Source of the DNA: Candidatus Thorarchaeota archaeon
GTDB taxonomy: Archaea > Asgardarchaeota > Thorarchaeia > Thorarchaeales > Thorarchaeaceae
Direction of reading: 5' to 3'
Length of the DNA: 41,981 nt
Assembly (NCBI GenBank): GCA_004524445.1
Contig: SDNP01000027.1
Location: 1 to 41,981, forward strand
Positions within the stretch are counted from its first letter, which is position 1. Each line of letters opens with the position of its first letter. Shown piece after piece: positions 1 to 7,735 of the stretch. Below the pieces are notes generated by a model. The model was not told the origin of the DNA, did not search any database, and saw nothing but the letters and a program-made list of their open reading frames with translations. The translations under genes and the position numbers were made by a program.

Positions 1-200
1 CCCGATCGGACCTCATTCTGGAGGCGAACCCCCAGAATAACGAGTGTCACCTAGACGACGGCCAGTTCATGACCCCGTGTGTCAGGGCTCGAAGGGAGCC
101 CAGATCTGGAGCCCGTCGCCATTCCGTTCCAGGCAGCTAGGGAAACCCTAGAGGCTGACTAGGCCACCACCCCATTGGGTGTAGCACGGCATGCCGGTTT
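1..200 (+). ncRNA. GC-rich structured non-coding segment, candidate RNA gene (cut by window start)
   Basis: No convincing coding frame covers this stretch, and it is clearly richer in G and C than the sequence after it. Several hairpins follow each other: ATTCTGG (15-21) with CCAGAAT (32-38); CGACGG (56-61) with CCGTCG (113-118), extended by CCAG (62-65) with CTGG (106-109); an inner stem GGGCTC (85-90) with GAGCCC (96-101); CTAGGG (137-142) with CCCTAG (146-151); CACCC (167-171) with GGGTG (176-180). The helices are symmetric, so the strand is not certain. The GTCAGG...GAAGGGAGC stretch recalls SRP RNA helix 8, but the conserved AGCA side of the internal loop is absent, so I do not call it SRP RNA. 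No family recognised. Bases 200-348 hold nothing else I recognise. Confidence 0.35.
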
Positions 201-348
201 ACGATATGAACCTTTCGCCAGCACACTGAACGAGTCTGATGATTTGTCCGGAAGTGAGAGTGAATCCTCAAGGTAGAATTCCAGTGTACCCAGTTCCACG
301 CAAGACTGATATGGAGAATCAGCAAAAGAGAGGCTGGAGTTATGCGGC

Positions 349-1495
349 GTGGGCAGGATTGAGATTCCCTACATAACCATGGATGGCGAACGTAGGTCCA
401 AATATTGTGATACAGATACCAATCATTTGTCAATCAAGTATTCCCTCACAAAGATGTTGGACCTCTCCCCTCTGGCAAGTTGTTCTTCCCTTCAACCCCT
501 AGAAATAGAGGATAATGTCTCAAAGAAGCTGGTTCTCCCTGCCAGCTCCTCCTTTGCAGATCCTCACAATAAAGCGAATTATAGAATTGGACAAACTCGA
601 TTTATCTCCCCTAGATCGTTGTTCTTCCCTGCAGACTCTGGAAATAGGAGGCATCCTTGTGCAGGAACTGGACCTATCTCCCCTAGCTTGTTGTTCCTCC
701 CTGCAAACCCTCTCGATACTGTGTTCTCATTTGCAAGAGCTGGACATAACACCACTGCTAGCAACCAGAGAATTAGGGCTCAATGTAATTGGATCTCCTG
801 TTCACACGGTTTTCAGCAAGGCCGCCGTCGAGCAGGCCAACCCCCATCTTGCAACAAAGGTAAATCATTTCGATAGCATCAGGAATCGCTATACTGTGGC
901 TACAGTTCGGAGCTTACTCCCCCTCATCGTCAAATACGAGGATTCCAAATGGAAGATAAGACACCTCGCTTTTGGTCTGACAAAAGACATTGATATTCAG
1001 GGGATGGGCCTGATTGATATTCCCTTGGACAAGTTTCAGTCACATCTTCAAGAAACCGCCTCTTCTGATCTCTCTGAATTTCTTGTTTCATTCTACTGTG
1101 ACCAGATTGATAGAGGAGGTACGACCATCGGAGCTGATATTCAAGGTTTGAGTGAACACGATGGCGAGTGTGCCATCAGAGCCAAAGCCATCATCAACCT
1201 GCGGAATGAAGAGATGAAGCAGGTCTACGTTCTGAAGAATTCTCATACCATCGACCTGCGTCCTCTCTGGCTTACTGCGTATGGCTTTCAGATTCTCTCC
1301 GGTTTGAAACTTGGGCTAGAGTGCTCCAAGGAAGAGTTTGAGCAGGTTCAGGAGGCTATAGAGAAATTAGGCTTTGAGATCGAAGTGAGAGAGGACGGAT
1401 TAACCGACTATCCGGATACTATCTCCCCTGAGCTCTGGGAGTACATCTGGAGGCTTGCAGAAGATCCAGAACTACGAGAAAAGATGAAACTCTGA
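349..1495 (+). pseudogene. Leucine-rich-repeat protein gene interrupted by a frameshift near base 540
   Basis: Two overlapping frames together make one LRR protein. Frame one starts at GTG 349 (or ATG 379) and encodes a short beta-rich N-terminus and a first repeat, LDLSPLASCSSLQ. At about 535-545 the repeat pattern jumps by one base into the second frame, which continues with LQILTI, LDLSPLDRCSSLQTLEI and LDLSPLACCSSLQTLSI and then a non-repeat C-terminal domain of about 230 residues ending at 1495. Restoring one base there joins the repeats with correct spacing, so a one-base deletion or a sequencing error is the simplest reading. LRR proteins of this style are frequent in Thorarchaeia-type genomes; their partners are not known. 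If the break is real, the second part could only start internally (ATG at 515). Confidence 0.7.
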
Positions 1496-1650
1496 ATGTA
1501 AGGTTTGCTCCTTCCCCCGAGCTGAATGAGGTCAACTGAATCCTGAATTCATGTCTAGTAGTTGACTAACACCACTAAGTGAAGATTGCTTCTATCGTAA
1601 GGGTATTTTATGCAAAAGTACAATGTATAGTGTATTAAAGAAGAGGACGC

Positions 1651-2532
1651 ATGAAGATGGCTAAAAGATCCAACGCAATAACGCTCCTAGTCGCAGTATA
1701 TCTTCTTGTAGCAATGTTCATGCCCGTGCCGGCCCAAGTGGGCACCCCTGGCGTTCCAGGGAGGATTGTTTCTGAGGTGGACGCATTTACCTACCGAACA
1801 TCCTTCCAAACTTCTGATGGCACAGAAATATTCCTGATTCGGAGTGCCTATACCCTTCGGCACCTCTATCAACACCATCACCCTACCATCAACCATCATT
1901 ACATGCGCATCTCAGTGGGCTTCTATTACGGAAAGACACTCCTGGGTCGTTCTATTATTGACTCAATTGAATTTGGAGAACTTGCCTTTTATGCCAAATG
2001 GATCGACTCTGCAGGATATTCCTTTGATTTGAAGGGGCAAGAGGATATGTTCTCCCTATCAGGTTCAGTCGAAGATGGCAAACTGGTTGCAGTAACAAGG
2101 CTGCTGGATGATGATGCCCGTTCACGGTATATGCCCTTGTTTGGCGGCACATACGTGCTTACAGACTTCGAAATAACACTTATAGACGAAACAGTGATCG
2201 ACTATGGCGATGTAGAGATTGAGGTATTGAAGTCTGCCAACGAGTTCACTGCTCGCGATGCGCAATTAGTCAGCGAAAAGAATTTGACCTATGAGAGCGA
2301 CGAAAAATATCTGGAAATCTCATCATCTGTTCAAACACCATTGGTAGTAATCGTGGATGCGTTTCTTGCTGTTACAGTTTTGGGCGGGGTAAGTGTCACC
2401 GCTATACTAGTTTTATTGCATGTTCGGGGACGCATTGAACTGCCAATTGACAGACTGAAAGGAATCATTGGAAAACAAAAGGATGGAAACGAAGAGAGGC
2501 CCTCAAGTATCAATCCAAAGCAAAACTCGTAG
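1651..2532 (+). CDS. Secreted or membrane-anchored protein of unknown function
   Basis: The 293-residue product has an N-terminal hydrophobic segment after KMAKR (about residues 8-28, a signal peptide or anchor), a beta-rich extracytoplasmic domain of about 200 residues, and one C-terminal membrane helix (about residues 228-258, VVIVDAFLAVTVLGG...) followed by a basic, charged cytoplasmic tail. This single-anchor topology suggests a surface protein. The start at ATG 1651 gives a proper signal sequence; a second ATG follows two codons later. I recognise no family. It stands alone between the LRR gene and the 5S rRNA gene. Confidence 0.75.
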   Translation: MKMAKRSNAITLLVAVYLLVAMFMPVPAQVGTPGVPGRIVSEVDAFTYRTSFQTSDGTEIFLIRSAYTLRHLYQHHHPTINHHYMRISVGFYYGKTLLGRSIIDSIEFGELAFYAKWIDSAGYSFDLKGQEDMFSLSGSVEDGKLVAVTRLLDDDARSRYMPLFGGTYVLTDFEITLIDETVIDYGDVEIEVLKSANEFTARDAQLVSEKNLTYESDEKYLEISSSVQTPLVVIVDAFLAVTVLGGVSVTAILVLLHVRGRIELPIDRLKGIIGKQKDGNEERPSSINPKQNS

Positions 2533-2579
2533 TCTTCATGGGTACCACCTTACAATTACACGGGGCTGTCCTAGAGCAA

Positions 2580-2588
2580 GGTTTAAAT
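2580..2588 (+). promoter_or_regulatory. TATA box of the 5S rRNA gene
   Basis: GGTTTAAAT lies about 27-30 bases before the inferred 5S rRNA 5' end, the usual archaeal TATA-to-start distance. Confidence 0.5.
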
Positions 2589-2613
2589 CATCATATCGAA
2601 TTTCTCATTCTTG

Positions 2614-2730
2614 ATGGCGGCCATAGCACATGGGTTTTACCTGATCCCATTCTGAACTCAGAAGTCAAGCCCATGAGCGTTGAGGGAGATGTGCGGTGCG
2701 CGAGCCCGTGACAGGCCCTCAAGCTGCCAC
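2614..2730 (+). rRNA. rrf: 5S ribosomal RNA
   Basis: The sequence matches archaeal 5S rRNA: the 5' GGCGGCCATAGC, a central segment CTGAACTCAGAAGTCAAG and the 3' part GCGCGAGCCC. Helix I forms between TGGCGGC (2615-2621) and GCTGCCA (2723-2729) with one G-U pair. A run of five T follows at 2731-2735 and fits termination. The ends are inferred from helix I and may be off by one or two bases. No 16S or 23S gene is in the window, so this 5S gene is not next to the large rRNA genes here. Confidence 0.93.
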
Positions 2731-2830
2731 TTTTTCCAGTTTTACCATTACCTCCCAATTTTGTTATTTTCCTTCACAAAACCCAATGTACTAACAGAAA
2801 CGATTAAGTGATAACTTTCAGCAGTCCGCA

Positions 2831-3964
2831 GTGATTTATATGCAACTCCCAGGTCAAGAGACTGGCGAATTCAGCTGGCTCATAAATATTGCATTCTTTG
2901 CGTTCATCATAATAATGAGTCTCTACGGAACGAAAATTCAGCTCTGGCAGATGCTAAAACAGATTGAGGCCGGTCTAATTGAGCTGAAAAAGATGGCGAT
3001 TGAATCAAGACAGACTGCAATTGAAACCTTCGAGCAATATGGGAAATCCGAGGAAGAGGTTGCCACAGATATAGACAGATGGTTAGACTACTTTACCATC
3101 ATGCCCGTAGACCTTGACCCGGCCGGTGTACTAAAAAGACTTGACCACATCTTAGATGAACGCCGAGACCGTTTTCAAGAATTTGTTTCTACACTCGCTC
3201 CGGAGGCAACGGAATCTCAGTGCCAATCACTTGAGAATACACTAGAGGTCACCCAAGTGCTCGGCCTGATTTTCAGAATAGTAAGGCACTTCTACATTCT
3301 TGGGAAGAAGACTGGGAGTCAGATAATGATAATGCAGGTCCATATGCAGATGCCTGAACTACTTAGAATTGCAAAGGCATACTTTGATGCCCTCGATGCC
3401 TTCTCTGCCGGAAAACCAATTGGCGATGGCATTGGCCCTCTATCTGTGACCAAATTTGCTAGGGAGATGGGTGCCACACCAGACTCGTATGTACAGGAGG
3501 TTTCTCGAGAAGTTGGATACTATCCTGTTGAATTCGAAGAACGCACTATCTACGCTGTACGGGCAACAGGCCCTGGCGGCACTGTTGGAAAACCCGGATT
3601 TGCAGTGAAGAATCTTATAGAGCAAAATCAGGGTCAAATCAAAAGAATTGTTACTGTTGATGCTGCCCTAAAACTTGAGGGAGAATCTCTTGCTCGTGTT
3701 TCGGAGGGTACAGGAGCTGCTATTGGAGACCCTGGACCTGAGAAATATGCAATAGAAGAAACTGCAACTAATAACGGCATTCCTCTCGAGGCCATAGTAA
3801 TCAAGCAGGATGAAGCAGCCGCCGTGGGCGTTATGGACAAACGTATTCTCGATTCAGTTGCAGAAGTCATCGAACGTATTAAGGCGGCAATAAGATTCCG
3901 TACACAACCCGGAGATAAAGTGATCTTGGCTGGAATTGGCAATACAATTGGAATTGGACTATGA
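2831..3964 (+). CDS. DUF1512 family archaeal membrane protein
   Basis: The 377-residue product has one N-terminal membrane helix (about residues 16-34, WLINIAFFAFIIIMSLYG), a helical region with charged heptad-like stretches (about 40-110), and a C-terminal alpha/beta domain rich in glycine (GPGGTVGKPG near 248-257, GDPGPEKYAIEE near 300). Length and sequence pattern match the archaeal DUF1512 family, whose function is not established. The start is either GTG 2831 or ATG 2840; neither has a clear ribosome binding site. It ends 10 bases before the zinc-ribbon membrane protein, so the two are probably co-transcribed. Confidence 0.8.
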   Translation: MIYMQLPGQETGEFSWLINIAFFAFIIIMSLYGTKIQLWQMLKQIEAGLIELKKMAIESRQTAIETFEQYGKSEEEVATDIDRWLDYFTIMPVDLDPAGVLKRLDHILDERRDRFQEFVSTLAPEATESQCQSLENTLEVTQVLGLIFRIVRHFYILGKKTGSQIMIMQVHMQMPELLRIAKAYFDALDAFSAGKPIGDGIGPLSVTKFAREMGATPDSYVQEVSREVGYYPVEFEERTIYAVRATGPGGTVGKPGFAVKNLIEQNQGQIKRIVTVDAALKLEGESLARVSEGTGAAIGDPGPEKYAIEETATNNGIPLEAIVIKQDEAAAVGVMDKRILDSVAEVIERIKAAIRFRTQPGDKVILAGIGNTIGIGL

Positions 3965-3974
3965 GGTGGAATAA

Positions 3975-4346
3975 ATGGGTGTACTATCAAAAATACTTGG
4001 TGCAATTCTCTCGGGCGTTGGAGGCATTATCCTCTTTTTCGGGTTTAATGCAGATCCCGGCATCTCTTACATTTGGCTATTCATAGGAATACTGGTAATG
4101 TCAATGGGTTTCAGTTTGCTTACTGGTGGTCGAAAGAAACCAGAAATTGAGCCACTTCCACCAACAATAACTGAAATTCATTGTACGGATCCTGAATGCG
4201 ACTTCAAAGAACTTCGCGATTTTGAGAAGGATGATTATATTCTCAAACCTTTGGATGCAAAATGTCCAAAATGCGGTGGAAAAATGGTCATCGAAGGTGT
4301 GTACATAGTCAGAGAAGAAGATGAAAATGAGGAAATCAAGATTTAG
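3975..4346 (+). CDS. Small membrane protein with C-terminal zinc ribbon
   Basis: The 123-residue product has two predicted membrane helices (about residues 8-25 and 32-49), a short proline-rich linker and a soluble C-terminal domain with cysteine pairs, a wide CTDPEC pair and a CPKC pair, that would bind zinc. It follows the DUF1512 gene by 10 bases. GGTGGAATAA upstream of ATG 3975 can serve as a ribosome binding site. Its stop codon interlocks over four bases with that of the convergent methionine aminopeptidase gene. Function unknown; a membrane-tethered zinc ribbon suggests an accessory role to its neighbour. Confidence 0.75.
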   Translation: MGVLSKILGAILSGVGGIILFFGFNADPGISYIWLFIGILVMSMGFSLLTGGRKKPEIEPLPPTITEIHCTDPECDFKELRDFEKDDYILKPLDAKCPKCGGKMVIEGVYIVREEDENEEIKI

Positions 4347-5239
4347 TCATTGCTGGTTAGCGTAATAGTTTCATCTTCACCAACGAAAACCGTGTGTTCC
4401 GATTGTGAAACTGGACGACCCTTCTTAGAAATCTGTACTGGATGCCCTCGTATGGCTCCCACCTTCAGGAGCTCTCTCATCTCAGTCAACAGATCTACGC
4501 TTTCGGATTTTACCCGAATCCACCGAGCTGTGAATGGAAAGGGCCCGTATTTTTTTCGCAAATGAATACGCAGTTTCTCGGTCACTCCCTCTAGCCCAAC
4601 CTTTTTTCCGGTATTAGAGAAAATGTATACAAGGTCACTATCAATGACTTCCCCTACTCCACTAGTAGCATACGGTTCAATGGCATAACACTCACCGACT
4701 TCGATGCTAGGTGAGAACCTCTTCCCAACATTTGGAACACTCTTTTCCCCATGAAGCCTATTTCTCTCTATTTGGTGACCGGAAAGGTTTCTAATTGGTT
4801 TCAGACCGTATTGCTTCAGAACACTCTCAATCTTCTTGCCAACATCACCAAGAGATATCCCGGGTCTGAAAAGAGAGATTGCCTCTCTCAGAGCATCATC
4901 TGTTGCATAAACAAACCCCTCAAGTTCACCATCCAAATCTACGGTCTTTGCAGTGTCTGTAATGTAACCATTTACCTGAACCCCAAGATCGACTTTAACC
5001 AATCCGGATTCCGGAATACTGCGTTGGTCTCCTATTGGAGAAGTGTAGTGAGCTGCAAAATTATCTATGGACACTGTACAGGGAAAAGCTGGTCGCCCTC
5101 CATACTCGACGATTTTGTCCTCTGCAAACCTACAAATCTTCGCCACCTTGGCTCCCGACTGCACAGCTTCTATCGTTTCATCTAGTACTCTTGCAGCTAT
5201 TCTTCCTGCTTTGATGTGCTCGGCAGTAGGTTTGCTCAT
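4343..5239 (-). CDS. map: Methionine aminopeptidase, type II (copy 1)
   Basis: Removes the initiator methionine from new proteins in the cytosol. The pita-bread metal ligands are all visible (numbered from ATG 5239): D84 in KVDLG, D95 in ITDTA, H155 in LSGHQ, E188 in AIEP and E281 in SQSEHTV, with H64 in the AAHYTSP loop. The type II helical insert lies between the last two glutamates. These positions are close to those of the Pyrococcus enzyme. I chose ATG 5239 because GTGGAG lies ten bases upstream; a GTG at 5254 would place the start only two bases after the neighbouring stop. It lies directly downstream of a second copy in the same direction, so the two are co-transcribed. Confidence 0.95.
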   Translation of the reverse strand: MSKPTAEHIKAGRIAARVLDETIEAVQSGAKVAKICRFAEDKIVEYGGRPAFPCTVSIDNFAAHYTSPIGDQRSIPESGLVKVDLGVQVNGYITDTAKTVDLDGELEGFVYATDDALREAISLFRPGISLGDVGKKIESVLKQYGLKPIRNLSGHQIERNRLHGEKSVPNVGKRFSPSIEVGECYAIEPYATSGVGEVIDSDLVYIFSNTGKKVGLEGVTEKLRIHLRKKYGPFPFTARWIRVKSESVDLLTEMRELLKVGAIRGHPVQISKKGRPVSQSEHTVFVGEDETITLTSND

Positions 5240-5256
5240 GATTATGTTCTCCACGA

Positions 5257-6165
5257 CTACACTATTTCATTACATCTTCTTGTGGTTACTATGGTCTTCT
5301 CTTCGCCAACGAATACGGTGTGTTCAAACTGAGAAACCATGCCACCTTGTCCTTCAATCAAGACGGGATATGCTCTCAATATACCTAGGTGAGTTAGATT
5401 GTTGATTGCCGCATCCACATCAACGCCCTTTAACTTCCCATGAAGCCATCTAGAGGCCCAAGGAAGGGTACCGAATGCTTTTCTGGCAGCATCTCTCACG
5501 CGACGTGATTCTCTATCTGTTTTCTTCTTATTCTTCATATCATTCGAGTAGATGTATGCTTCTGACGCTGCTTTTATTGTTCCATTACCGTCTGTGGCAA
5601 ACGGTTCAATTGCATAGGTTTCCCCCGCCTTCATTTTGCTTGTGAACTTAGACCCAATATTTGGGACGTTCTTTCCCGCATGCAAAGACCAGGGTTTCAT
5701 TTGATGTCCAGATAATTGATGTATCGGACGCAGATTGTGGCTCTTAATCACCCGTTCTATAATGGACCCAATCTCCCCGAGCTTTACCCCCGGTTTCACT
5801 GCATCAATTGCCGCATTCAGGGCATTTCTTGCCGCAAATATGTAGTTGTCATAAGAACCGTCCAAGTCCACCGTATATGCGGTATCGGATAAATGGCCAT
5901 TTACATGAGCGCCAATATCCACCTTCACCAGCCCAGTTCCTGGAAAGACTCGTTTATCTCCATATGGACTGCTATAATGAGCCGCCTCTTGATTTATTGA
6001 AACATTACATGGAAAGGCAGGTCGACCTCCGTAAGCAACGATTTGTTTCTCAACAAGCTCACATATTTTGAGGACAGATTCCTCCGGTTTTACATGCGGA
6101 ATTGCATGGCGCATTACTTCTGCTGCAATTTTTCCAGCTTTGATAAAATCAGGGTGCGGTTCCAT
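5257..6165 (-). CDS. map: Methionine aminopeptidase, type II (copy 2)
   Basis: Second, clearly homologous but diverged type II methionine aminopeptidase, directly upstream of copy 1. The full ligand set is present (numbered from ATG 6165): D83 in KVDIG, D94 in LSDTA, H154 in LSGHQ, E187 in AIEP, E281 in SQFEHTV, and H63 in AAHYSSP. Nothing catalytic is missing, so both copies should be active. The insert domain is more basic than in copy 1 (KNKKK near 211-215). ATG 6165 follows GGTGA; a TTG sits one codon earlier. Most archaea have one such gene, so the pair may split substrates or serve different conditions. Confidence 0.95.
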   Translation of the reverse strand: MEPHPDFIKAGKIAAEVMRHAIPHVKPEESVLKICELVEKQIVAYGGRPAFPCNVSINQEAAHYSSPYGDKRVFPGTGLVKVDIGAHVNGHLSDTAYTVDLDGSYDNYIFAARNALNAAIDAVKPGVKLGEIGSIIERVIKSHNLRPIHQLSGHQMKPWSLHAGKNVPNIGSKFTSKMKAGETYAIEPFATDGNGTIKAASEAYIYSNDMKNKKKTDRESRRVRDAARKAFGTLPWASRWLHGKLKGVDVDAAINNLTHLGILRAYPVLIEGQGGMVSQFEHTVFVGEEKTIVTTRRCNEIV

Positions 6166-6318
6166 CAATAATATTTCACCATTGACACTCTCGGTAGGAC
6201 CTCTAACCCCTTACAAGGAATTCGATTAAGTCATTGGGATTGAAGCAAAGAGTGTCGGTTGGTGTGACGAAAGATAGAAGTGTATGTGCTAAGGAAGACC
6301 TAGTGAGGTAGACAACCA

Positions 6319-6993
6319 ATGGAAATTACCTATCTTGGTCATTCCGCGTTTAAGATTGAAGCAGATGGAAAGATAATCTTCCTTGACCCTTGGTTAGGTG
6401 GTCCTGCATCCCCTATGACTGTGGACTCGGTGGACGATGCTGATATATGCCTAGTAACGCACGACCACGGCGATCATGGGTATTCAGAAGCAGTTGAAAT
6501 CTGTAAGAAGACCGGGGCATATTTTGTTGCCATAAATGAATTGGCTCTCAAGGCAAAATCAGCAGGCGTGGAAAATGTCCATACATTAAACATCGGAGGA
6601 AGTATTGACATAAATGGTGTAGTCGTTACATTAGTGCAAGCCTTTCATTCCTGTAAAATAGGCTCACCCACTGGTTTTATCATCCAGCTTGACTCCGGTA
6701 CTGTTTACCATGCTGGGGACACGGGCATTTTCTATGATATGAAACTCTTCGGAGATATGTATGATATTGATATTGCAATGTTGCCAATAGGATCTTACTA
6801 TACAATGTCAATAAAACAAGCTTCTAAGGCAACTAGTTTGATCCGTCCGAAAGCAGTAATTCCAATGCATTACAATACATTTCCAGTCATTGAGACTGAC
6901 CCTGAAGAATTCCGGAAATTAGTATCAAAAGAATCACCTGAAAGTAAGGTAGAAGTTTTCGACATTGGCGACACGAGAGATATCGCTCTGTAA
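6319..6993 (+). CDS. UPF0173-type metallo-beta-lactamase-fold hydrolase
   Basis: The 224-residue product is a metallo-beta-lactamase-fold protein of the UPF0173 type. It shows the N-terminal strand LGHSAF, the FLDPWL loop, the metal motif THDHGDHG (H48, H50, D52, H53), a later AGDTG aspartate (about residue 136) and the C-terminal IPMHYNTFP histidine. The length is typical for the family. It is a predicted metal-dependent hydrolase with unknown substrate. The gene is divergent from the aminopeptidase pair; the 150-base gap between them contains the inverted octamers GACACTCT (6184) and AGAGTGTC (6249). Confidence 0.88.
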   Translation: MEITYLGHSAFKIEADGKIIFLDPWLGGPASPMTVDSVDDADICLVTHDHGDHGYSEAVEICKKTGAYFVAINELALKAKSAGVENVHTLNIGGSIDINGVVVTLVQAFHSCKIGSPTGFIIQLDSGTVYHAGDTGIFYDMKLFGDMYDIDIAMLPIGSYYTMSIKQASKATSLIRPKAVIPMHYNTFPVIETDPEEFRKLVSKESPESKVEVFDIGDTRDIAL

Positions 6994-7019
6994 GCGACTA
7001 GTACACCCGTAAAAATAAA

Positions 7020-7320
7020 GTGGTCGATGCCTGTATCCCAGCACACTAACTCCCAGAATCACAGCATCGGAGTGTATCCGGCTCCTCTGAGCTGTCTCGT
7101 GTCGGGTGAATAAAGCATCGACCTACCCGCCAATGTGCGAGGTCTGGGTGACCTACAAATCATCTACGGAGCAATGCCCCTTATCATATAGGTCCGTTTT
7201 ACCTCACTATATTGGTATTTGGCAGGCTATCATCTAGGCTGTGTCCCATTCCTTGCGCAACACCTCATCGATCGAGTCTCAGTGCGCCCTCGTGAATGGG
7301 TAATTTCTCCTAGACAGATT
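7020..7320 (-). ncRNA. Candidate structured RNA of about 300 nt in a long non-coding gap
   Basis: The 740 bases between the UPF0173 gene and dnaG hold no credible gene. Strong helices are visible here: GGTCGATGC (7022-7030) with GCATCGACC (7114-7122); AGGTC (7140-7144) with GACCT (7150-7154); CCCATTC (7245-7251) with GAATGGG (7294-7300), enclosing GCGCA (7255-7259) with TGCGC (7283-7287) and CTC/GAG. The strand is inferred: on the minus strand a TATA-like CTAATAAAAAG (rc of 7335-7345) lies about 25 bases before the first helix, and the T-rich ACTTTATTTTTA (rc of 7010-7021) follows the last. I could not match RNase P RNA, SRP RNA or box C/D consensus. The remainder, 7346-7735, holds only short A/T-rich repeats. 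Confidence 0.4.
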
Positions 7321-7537
7321 ATCCTGCTCATTTCTTTTTATTAGCATTGTCACACGACAAAGAGGGACACGTGAGTTACTTTGGTAATCATTCAAATGGC
7401 GACAGCGACATCTTCAAAAGGAATAATGACTGAATGGCCCGCAGGACAGAGTCGACCAATATCGATTAGGTCCATAAAATCATCAAATCATAAACGCCGT
7501 GGAAAACCACCGGTAAATATCGAGTACATGTGGAATA

Positions 7538-7601
7538 ATTATCATCACTCATAACTTGAGATTATCATCATCACATACTCATCACATCACGATTATCACA
7601 A
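7538..7601 (+). repeat. Short direct repeats ATTATCA(T/C)CA upstream of dnaG
   Basis: ATTATCATCA occurs at 7538 and 7561, and ATTATCACA at 7592, in an ATCAC-rich tract about 140 bases before dnaG. They may be regulator sites or simple low-complexity sequence. Confidence 0.25.
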
Positions 7602-7735
7602 ACACACGTCAGAAATGGTACAAAATCGTTTCCAAGCGAAGTTAGGTCAAATAGACCCGAGTATTCAGACTCGTAGAAGAAGAATCACATGTGAGTGAAC
7701 TCGGTACAAGGTGGGGAGAACGGCACACATAGGAG

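Noticed and set aside
56..118. SRP RNA helix 8 (GTCAGG...GAAG...GGAGC)
   Set aside because: The 3' side of the conserved internal loop reads AGCCC instead of AGCA, and the hairpin pairs fully with a five-base loop, so the family signature is incomplete.
137..433. Minus-strand open frame of 98 codons
   Set aside because: Tryptophan/histidine-rich, no family pattern, overlaps hairpin-rich non-coding sequence and the LRR gene.
6184..6256. GACACTCT/AGAGTGTC inverted octamers between the aminopeptidase and UPF0173 genes
   Set aside because: 57 bases apart with no other support; chance pairing is likely.
7538..7601. CRISPR array
   Set aside because: Repeats are only 9-10 bases, irregularly spaced and low-complexity; no array of regular repeats exists anywhere in the window.
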